Origin: Salvia splendens
Lineage: Eukaryota > Streptophyta > Magnoliopsida > Lamiales > Lamiaceae
NCBI RefSeq assembly: GCF_004379255.2
Contig: NC_056047.1
Span: 33,141,855-33,205,854, forward strand
DNA length: 64,000 bases
Reading direction: 5' to 3'
Position numbers and translations under genes: made by a program. The first letter of the stretch is position 1. Every line of letters starts with the position of its first letter. Positions 57,786 through 64,000 of the stretch are shown here, piece after piece. The notes below the pieces were generated by a model that made no database searches, was not told the origin of the DNA, and saw only the letters and a list, made by a program, of their open reading frames with translations.

Positions 57786-59250
57786 TGTTAGGGTTTTGTA
57801 TACTATAAATCACCTTTCGAGTGATTGGATACTGTAAAACTCTAATGGTTATTTTCCAATAAATGAAACAGATTATTTTTGTCATAATGTTGCTATGTTT
57901 TACATTTAATGGTTGTTTATTACATATTTAAATGTATGAGCAAACGTAACAAAGTCTAAGTCTTTGTTTTAGTAGACCGGTTGTGGGCGTCGTCCAATTT
58001 AAGGTAACACGGTCAGTTCTAAACAAAAAAAATAAGAATTTCACAACCTAGATAGACCTAGACTACCTATCGCGAAAAGGTTGCAATGTCAGTCCGATTA
58101 TTTCTAAACCTTATTGAAATAAGATGACGTTGGTGTGGTATAGCACTGAATGAATCTAACAGCAAGACTAGTCTTTATGCTATCTACTGAAAGACGAGGT
58201 CTTGAAAATTAATTTCTTAATCAATGTACGTTAGCATTGAGCATACGATATTGAGGATCCACTACTTTGACTTACCAAAGGTGCAGGTTTTTCATAACCC
58301 AACGATCCAGGTATATTAAGTAGTGGTGATCATTATCTAGAGGTGCTAGGATTGCTATTATGTTGAAACGTGCGCGAGGAGAGTCTAGTTTGATAACATC
58401 CACAAAAGGAGCTCGAAACGAGGTTATATTATTCGGAACCTAGCTAGTTGGAGTTTGATTACTCTATGAATAATAATAAAGAGTTTCTTGCTAAGTCCAC
58501 TCTTGGAATTCGAAATATGTTAATTAATTAAGTCTACAGCAGACATTAATTGATTAATGGATGTTTCCATCTTAAGCGCGGGAAATGAATCAAATGCAAT
58601 TATAGGAAACCCGGAATACTTGTAATTTCGGATTTGGAAGGCAGTGCAATAATACTTCTGTAGTGGCTGCTCGTAATATTCCAATATAAGCTTATATTAA
58701 ATTGTGGGTTCAATTTAATTAGTAAAAAGCTAATTGGGTGAGGCCTGTTCCAAATTCTTCCTTAGATCCCTGACTGGGCCCAATATGTGACTTATATAAA
58801 TAGGAGAATAAAGGAGACAGAAAACATAACAATTTATTATCAAAATTTTCGTCCCCCTCTAAAGAGAGAGCTCGAAATTTGTGCCTCCTCCTTGAGCTGA
58901 GTTCTGTCTTCCATTATTCGAGTCCTAGTACGTTGGTAAGATTTGCCCACACAAATATCAGCGTATATAGTCCGGGACACCAGTAAGAAGATCCGAGGTC
59001 TTGTATTGAAGATCTTCACGTGGAGACGGAGCAAGCCATCATCGATTCTTGATTGAATCAACAAGGTAAATTGGCTAATTCCGTAGTAAGCATGTTTTAG
59101 GGATTTTATGTGCTAAAGCATGTTTTAATTCAAGTTATGAGCATGATACATGTGATAATTACGCGAATAGATTTTGTCTAAATAATCTGCTAAATAGATC
59201 AAATTCATGTGATCCGTTTTGAACGCACGCTTCCGCTGCCAGCCCCTTCA
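57786..59250 (+). repeat. Solo LTR C2 (1465 bp), TTATA target duplication
   Basis: Almost identical to C1, in the same RT codon, with TTATA at 57781-57785 and 59251-59255. Confidence 0.94.
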
Positions 59251-59255
59251 TTATA

Positions 59256-60410
59256 TAGATTGGGATGTATGGCAGATGGACGTTAAGACTGCGTTTCTAA
59301 ACGGCGGTCTTGAGGAGACCATCTACATGGAACAACCCGAGGGATATGCCATAAAGGGCAAAGAACACATGGTTTGGAAGCTTAAGAAGGCCATTTATGG
59401 CCTTAAGCAAGCATCTAGATCGTGGAACCAGTGTTTCGATCAAACTGTTCGCATGTTTGGATTCGAAAAATGACCAAATTAAAGCTGCGTGTATAAGAAA
59501 GTTAAAAAGGGAAATGTTGTGTTCTTAGTTCTATATGTAGATGACATTATTCTAATTGGAAACAATAAAAAGATGTTGTCATCAGTACGAACATGGTTGT
59601 CAAACCAGTTTGAGATGAAGGATATGGGAGACGCGGGACACATCCTCGGTATCAAGGTTCTTCGGAATCGAGATAAGAAGATGTTGTGCTTATCTCAAGA
59701 ATCTTACATCGACACAATACTTAGTCGTTTTAGCATGCAGGACGCCAAGAAAGGTTTCTTACCTTTCAGACATAGCATCCATCTATCTCAAGAGATGTGC
59801 TCCAAAACGTCGTCTGAGATACAAGTTATGAGAAGGATTCCATATGCTTTGGCAGTTGAAAGTCTCATGAATGCTATACTATGTTCTAGTTTACAATGCA
59901 GCCGAGCTCTGACCTTTGGGATATACTGACTCAAACTTTCAGGCTGATCAGGACTCGAGAAAATATATTTCAGGATATGTGTTCACCTTAGGAGGTGGAG
60001 CCGTAATTTGGAAGAGTGTGAAGCAGAAATGCATCGCAGACTCGACCATGGAAGCTGAGTATGTAGCCGCTTCGGAGGCTGCAAAAGAGGCAATATGACT
60101 CAAAAACTTCCGTATGGACTTAGGTGTGGTTTCGAATCTGCCCAAGAGCATCACTGTTTATTGTGACAACTCTGGCGCTGTGGCAAACTCGAAAGAACCA
60201 AGAACTCACAAAGCGAGCAAACACATAGAGCGGAAGTATCATATCATTAGAGATATAGCGCAGAGAGGAGACATACAAGTGGTCAAGATTGCGTCAGAGA
60301 ACAACTTGGCAGATCCTTTTACAAAGCCATTGGCGGTGAAACCGTTCGAATACCACGTTAAAGGGATGGGGGTTCGACTCATTCAAGAGCTCAACTCGCT
60401 TTCAGTATAA
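59256..60410 (+). pseudogene. Copia RT end and RNase H, final copy
   Basis: RT resumes with WQMDVKTAFLNG and YVDD. Stops occur near 59471 and 60096. About 190 bases are missing at 59875-59890 compared with 56785-56920. The RNase H includes YCDNSGAVANSKEP and ends naturally at SLSV (60410), followed by the 3' end of the element. Confidence 0.88.
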
Positions 60411-60488
60411 GTGGGAGAAATACATGACGTGTGCACTAAATAGTACTTTTTGTATACTCGAAAGTTGTTTTGAGCATAAGTGGAAGAT
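60411..60488 (+). promoter_or_regulatory. 3' end and polypurine tract before LTR D
   Basis: AGCATAAGTGGAAGAT directly precedes TGTTAGAG; it corresponds to the AAGTGGGAGAT polypurine tract usual in plant copia elements, with one change. Confidence 0.75.
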
Positions 60489-61955
60489 TGTTAGAGTTTG
60501 TATACTAGAAATCACCTTTCGAGTGATTGAATACTGTAAAACTCTATAAGCTATTTTCCAATAAATAAAACAGATTATTTTTGACATAATGTTGTTATGT
60601 TTTACATTTAATGGTTGTTTATTGCATATTTAAATGTATAAGAACGTAACAAAGTCTAAGTCTTTGTTCTAGTAGACCGGTTGTGGGCGTCGTCCAATTT
60701 AAGGTAACGCGGTCAGTTCTGAACAAAGAAAAAGCATAATTTCACAACCCAGATAGGCCTAGACTACCTATCGTGAAAGGTTGCAATGTCAGTCCGATTA
60801 TTTCTAAGCCTTATTAAAATAAGATGACGTTGGTGTGGTATAGCACTGAATGGATCTAACAGCAAGACATGTCTTTATACTATCTACTGAAAGACGAGGT
60901 CTTGATAATTAATTTCTTAATCAATGTACGTTAGCATTGAGCATACGTTATTGAATATCTACTAATTTGACTTACCAAACGTGCGGGTTTTTCGTCACCA
61001 AACGATCCAGATATATTGGGTAGTGGTGATCGTTATCTAGAGGTGCTAGGATTGCTATTACGTTGAATATTGCGCGAGGGGAATCTCGTTTGATAACATC
61101 CACGAGAGGAGCTCGAAACAAGGTTTTATTATTCGGAACCTAGCTAGTTGGAGTTTGATTACTCTATGAATAATAAATAAGAGTTTCTTGCTGAGTCCAC
61201 TCTTGGAGATTAAAATATGTTAATTAATTAAGTCCATAGCAGATATTAATTAATTAATGGATGTTTCCATCTTAAGCACGAGAAATAAATTACTTACTTA
61301 AAAAGGAAACCCGGAATACTCGTAATTTCGGATTTGGAGAGGCAGTGCAATATTACTTCTGTAGTGGCTGCTTGTAATATTCCAATATAAGCTTATATTA
61401 AATTGTGGGTTCAATTTAATTAGTAAAAAACTAATTGGGTGAGGCCTGATCCAAATTCTTCCTTAGATCCCTGACTGGGCCTAATATGTGACTTTATATA
61501 AATAGGAGAATAAAGGAGATAGAAAGGCAGATGAATAATAATTATTACGCAGAATTTTCGTCCCCCTCAGAGAGAGAGAGAGTTCAAAAATTGCTTCCTC
61601 CGTGAGCAGAGTTATGTCTTCGTTATTCAAGTCCTAGTACGCTGGTGAGATTTTCCCACACAAATATCAGTGTACAGTCCGGGACACCAGTCAGAAGATC
61701 CGAGGTCGAGTACTGAAGATCTTCACGTGGAGACGGAGCAAGCCATCATCGATTCTTGATTGAATCAACGAGGTAAATTGGCTAATTCCGTAGTAAGCAT
61801 GTTTTAGGGATTTAATATGCTAAAGCATGTTTTAATTCAAGTTATGAGCATGATACATGTGATAATTACGCGAATAGAATTTGTCTAAATAATCTGCTAA
61901 ATAGATCAAATTATGTGATCAGATTTTACGCACGCTTCCGCTGCCAACCCCTTCA
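60489..61955 (+). repeat. Copia LTR D (3' LTR of the complex), 1467 bp
   Basis: TGTTAGAG...CCCCTTCA, closest to LTR A. The right flank TGGGC (61956-61960) repeats the left flank of LTR A. TATATAAATA at 61495-61504. Confidence 0.95.
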
Positions 61956-62130
61956 TGGGCGTCACGCGTGGCGCCAGCGCGCGCCACGTCGCGTGAGTGC
62001 GTGGCGAGACGGCTCGCCATCCGTCTCGGCGGGATGGTGACAAGACGGGACGCTGCAACGCGTCCCGCGTCTGTCTCGTCTAGGAGGGACGAGATAAGAG
62101 ACACCCACGAGATGCGTTGCGGGTGCTCTT
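61956..62130. other. Right end of Harbinger 2
   Basis: GC-rich continuation of 33600-33639 with short hairpins (GGGACGC-TGCAAC-GCGTCCC near 62047-62066) and the right terminal repeat ending GGGTGCTC before TTA. Confidence 0.7.
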
Positions 62131-62342
62131 AGTGAAAAAAACTAGAGGAAGACCGATAAAAACTATAAATATATATGGGAATAGTCTAATTCTGAACACA
62201 ATTAACCATAAAGTTTTTAAAAAATGAATGCCATAAAATGAAGTTTGGCACCACAAATATATTAAGCTCTCTTAAAATATGCAGCTTCATAATTATAGCA
62301 ATATTCTTAGAATGTCTAGAGTGTGTTATTAATCTTATAGCT

Positions 62343-62546
62343 AAGGTTGCAGTATCAACCTTAACGTCTTCTAACCCCAAGGGCGAATGACACTACTGTG
62401 ATATAGCACGGAAATGACCATTGTGCGATAAGTTTTTCTTGTTGATTATTGAATGACGAGATTTCGGAAATTACTATTCTAAATTAATGTATATACATAC
62501 TTTGATTTATCAATAGGTGAAAGTTTTTTCATTGACTAAATGTGTT
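62343..62546 (+). repeat. Old relic of the same copia LTR family
   Basis: AAGGTTGCA...GATATAGCAC...GACGAGAT...AATCAATGTA-like words follow the order of the middle part of LTR A (about 33933-34150) with many changes. 62131-62342 holds nothing that I recognise. Confidence 0.5.
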
Positions 62547-62789
62547 ACTCCTTCCGTGCCATTTTGTCATTTTCATCCGTCCATCAATAAATGTCTCATT
62601 GCTTTTTTGCTACTTTCGGTAATGAACATCACATTCCACTAACTTTATTTCGCTCGCATTTCATTATAAAACCAATATATAAAAGTAGGATACTCATTCC
62701 GTAAACTATTTCTATTCATTTTCCACTACATTTCTTAAAACTCATGTCTAGTCAAACTTGGTCTTATATTGATGGACAAGAGAGTAGTA
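62547..62789. mobile_element. Stowaway-like MITE (about 243 bp)
   Basis: Begins TACTCCTTCCGT and ends near GAGTAGTA, with TA-rich flanks and AT-rich interior. Size and left end fit plant Stowaway MITEs; the right end is diverged. It lies within or next to the LTR relic. Confidence 0.55.
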
Positions 62790-63539
62790 TTCTTATTACA
62801 TTAATGTCCTAATCGAGGTCCAATTGTGTATATCCCCTTGAAGTGTTTAAGGCTAAGGTTTTATTGTATGTGAACTTTGGTTAATTAGAATTTATTCTAG
62901 TATAATAAATACTCCGTAGGTAAGCCCGAGCTAAAGCTTGTTTGGTCTCTAAACCTAGCCTGATTATTATTTATAGCTAAAGAAAATGAGAAAAAAAATC
63001 GTGAAAAAATGTCATATAAACACAATACCGAAAAATAAAATACTTGTCGGAAAACGCTAGTCACAAAAATGGCAATTACAAAACCCACCATCGTGACCAT
63101 CACTGGCTTTAAATTTGGCTATCATGAGCCATCAAATATCTGATTTTGAAAGCCATTTTTTGCCTTTAAAAATGTTAGTTTGGTAGAGATATGGTTATAT
63201 ACTATTCACAATTTTTGTGCAAAATCTCTCCAAATTTTCAGCTCCATCTCCCCTTAGTTCTCCCTCGCACTCGGCATTCCTCGTTTCCCTAGTATTGCTT
63301 TTACATTACTGTTTTTTTTTTTCATTTTCTTGCATTAACAACACAAAATTTGTAAAGAAGCATGATTCTATCTAGTATTTATTCATATCTCCAATTGAGA
63401 CATGGCTTCTGTTTCATAATATCTCACTCTAGTGTAAGTAGCACCATAGCATAATGGAAATGGGAACTAAAATAAGCTTGGTATGTTTAGGAGAAAATAC
63501 ATATTATATTTTGCTTAGCACATCAAAATTATCAGTAAA
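62790..63539. other. Unassigned intergenic DNA
   Basis: AT-rich sequence. I see no gene and no repeat that I can name; the ORF at 63103-62897 has no recognisable features. Confidence 0.5.
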
Positions 63540-64000
63540 ATATTTGATTCTATACAATTTACCAGTTCCTTGAAAGGATATGGGCTAGATTAGATTAATA
63601 TGGATTAAATAATTATAGTTGGGCTACAATTATAATTAGTCCATAAGCCCAACAATCATGAAACCCTAATGACTCTTTGCCTATATATATGGTTATTTAT
63701 TCTCCATTGTGGGGGATGAGAAATAGCATAACATTAGAGAGAAAATACGTAAAGCTTTGTAGAGAGAATTCCTAGCTTTCTCCTACGGAGCAATTGTACC
63801 GGGATAGTTCCTGCATCGGATTGGATTGCACGTGGACCTCGATAGTAGTGGATTCAACTTGCAGGACACAATCGTAGAAGAAAACAACACAACAAGTAAG
63901 ATTTAGTTCCGTTGTGTATTACGTGCTCAACTTGCAATATGATTATGAATCTAGATCTGTTATTCTTGTCTGCAATTTTCGCTGCGCTCATTAGATGAAT
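63540..64000 (+). other. LTR-like or promoter-like tract at right edge
   Basis: GGGCT/AGCCCAA-rich sequence, then CTATATATATGG near 63682, then a leader-like stretch without ORF. This order resembles the second half of a plant LTR (or a gene promoter and 5' UTR). The end lies beyond the window. Confidence 0.35.

Larger units (their letters stand above)
33640..61955 (+). mobile_element. Composite nested Ty1/Copia complex with matching outer LTRs
   Basis: The outer LTRs A (33640-35100) and D (60489-61955) are about 97% alike by eye and share TG...CA ends. The 5-base flanks are identical: TGGGC at 33635-33639 and 61956-61960, so this was one insertion into Harbinger 2. Inside are a solo LTR (B), a nested reverse-oriented copia (E), a first gag-pol cut off in RT, a second leader-gag-pol, and a duplicated RT segment with twin solo LTRs (C1, C2). 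Confidence 0.9.
31934..62130 (-). mobile_element. Transposase-less PIF/Harbinger element (ORF1 only), split by 28.3-kb copia complex
   Basis: The left end TGCCATCAGCAATGC follows TTA at 31931-31933; the right end, read inward, is GAGCACCCGCAACGCATCTC preceded by TTA. The two ends share spaced matches (CA, GCAA, GC, TCTC). Taking out 33640-61955 and one TGGGC copy leaves about 1.9 kb. It holds a broken ORF1 and no transposase; only a short 3' segment resembling the end of the transposase gene of the first Harbinger (GCCACGA then ATTATGTA) remains near 32190-32225. The left end has a duplicated terminal region, which makes the exact end less certain. Confidence 0.7.

Noticed and set aside
1..64000. 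tRNA or rRNA genes
   Set aside because: Only primer binding sites complementary to tRNA-Asp and initiator tRNA-Met ends were seen; no cloverleaf or rRNA block was recognised.

Overview
The window reads as nuclear DNA of a flowering plant (eudicot), made almost entirely of nested transposable elements around one conserved single-copy-type gene. The evidence is a GNOM-type ARF-GEF gene with short plant-style introns, Athila-type Ty3/Gypsy elements primed by tRNA-Asp, Ty1/Copia elements primed by initiator tRNA-Met, PIF/Harbinger elements and Stowaway-like MITEs. I cannot name the species; Lamiales is only an impression.

Layout. (1) 1-14315, minus strand: a young, coding-intact Athila-type element: right LTR (5'), tRNA-Asp primer site, a 2033-aa gag-pol ORF, a 970-aa third ORF, a long 3' noncoding tract with hairpin repeats, and the 3' LTR, cut by the window start. 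It sits in a copia RNase H fragment (14316-14609). (2) 14610 to about 22081, plus strand: a decayed second Athila-type element without 5' LTR and RT/RNase H, keeping a gag tail, protease, integrase tail, broken third ORF, hairpins and 3' LTR. (3) 22082-23785: the transposase half of a PIF/Harbinger element with a long ORF and a right terminal repeat, followed by a Stowaway-like remnant and AT-rich spacer. (4) 25458 to about 31330, minus strand: the GNOM gene, two coding exons (1444 aa) plus a probable 5'-UTR intron. (5) 31934-62130: a transposase-less PIF/Harbinger element carrying only a broken Myb/SANT ORF1, split by a 28.3-kb copia complex (33640-61955) flanked by the target duplication TGGGC. 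(6) 62131-64000: an old LTR relic with a MITE in it, and an LTR-like or promoter-like tract at the right edge.

The copia complex is multi-layered. The outer LTR pair (A, D) encloses a solo LTR (B, duplication GAGAG), a complete but coding-dead reverse-oriented copia (E, 39268-48327), a first truncated gag-pol, a second nearly full gag-pol (52349-57409), and a duplicated RT block. Two solo LTRs (C1, C2) lie at the same RT codon with the same TTATA duplication, so they are copies of one insertion made by later DNA-level duplication.

The most unusual signal is a 35-nt hairpin found in both Athila-type elements: identical 11-nt arms, a constant 13-nt centre, and an inner 4-bp stem that changes in a compensated way. 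Its 3' arm repeats the sequence directly before the 3' LTR. Also notable are dense TGATCA-type palindromes through both Athila elements, and hairpin modules in the copia leaders. All functional statements are from sequence reading only; no searches were run.
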